Both the position numbers and the translations under genes were made by a program. Positions 5,241 to 5,275 of a stretch of DNA of 5,275 nt are shown here, one piece after another. Source of the stretch: JAEUKQ01 sp044227605 (GTDB taxonomy: Bacteria > Pseudomonadota > Alphaproteobacteria > JAEUKQ01); NCBI GenBank assembly GCA_044227605.1, contig JBGAWJ010000101.1, forward strand, positions 1-5,275, in the 5' to 3' direction. The notes beneath the pieces were generated by a model, which saw only the letters and a list, made by a program, of their open reading frames with translations, was not told the origin of the DNA and searched no databases. Position 1 is the first letter of the stretch, and each line of letters starts with the position of its first letter.

Positions 5241-5275
5241 GTGAAAAAAATCTTAGGGCTTGATATAGGCATTGC
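5241..5275 (+). CDS. cas9: Cas9 endonuclease, N-terminus only (runs off the right edge)
   Basis: Cas9 is the RNA-guided DNA endonuclease of type II CRISPR-Cas systems. Only twelve residues are visible, VKKILGLDIGIA (GC at the edge codes Ala whatever the third base). This is the RuvC-I motif at the very N-terminus of Cas9, with the catalytic aspartate at residue 8. ILGLDIGIA equals the N-terminal motif of Neisseria meningitidis Cas9 as I remember it, and S. aureus Cas9 has the close ILGLDIGIT. The start is the GTG behind GGAGG; an ATG at 5229 would add MEEK. The tracrRNA-like element directly upstream supports the call. Other RNase H-fold ATPases or kinases also begin with LGxDxG motifs, so a short match alone is not proof. 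The gene is oriented opposite to guaB and marks a new transcription unit. Confidence 0.72.
   Translation, partial: MKKILGLDIGI

Overview
The window looks like chromosomal DNA of an alphaproteobacterium. The NuoB and NuoC proteins have the alphaproteobacterial/mitochondrial style (for example the NuoB stretch from about residue 80 to its C-terminus, and the NuoC block ERETWDLFGI...GHPLRKDFPLTG). The intergenic DNA is AT-rich, which would fit a host-associated lineage. The order or family cannot be fixed from the sequence alone.

Positions 1-4726 are read from the minus strand. From right to left they hold guaB (IMP dehydrogenase), guaA (GMP synthase), a small two-helix membrane protein of unknown function, and the start of the respiratory complex I operon, nuoA-nuoB-nuoC. 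nuoD is expected just beyond the left edge. guaB and guaA are back to back and encode the two steps IMP to XMP to GMP. GuaB has lost the regulatory CBS (Bateman) module and keeps only the catalytic barrel. Good sigma70-type promoters lie in front of the small membrane protein gene and in front of nuoA.

Positions 4727-5275 are different. After the guaB leader, which has several inverted and direct repeats, the right edge enters what looks like a type II CRISPR-Cas locus. The last 35 bases encode, on the plus strand behind a perfect GGAGG ribosome binding site, the peptide VKKILGLDIGIA. This is the RuvC-I start of a Cas9, closest in my memory to type II-C enzymes.

Between guaB and this start codon lies a strong candidate for the tracrRNA, transcribed away from cas9 on the minus strand. 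It has a TTGACT-16-TATTAT promoter and then a 36-nt anti-repeat with TTATA/TATAA ends. A compact branched tail follows, with a GCAA-capped GC hairpin. The anti-repeat predicts the CRISPR repeat, which should lie downstream outside the window. The cas9 reading and the tracrRNA support each other, but neither the array nor the rest of cas9 is visible here.
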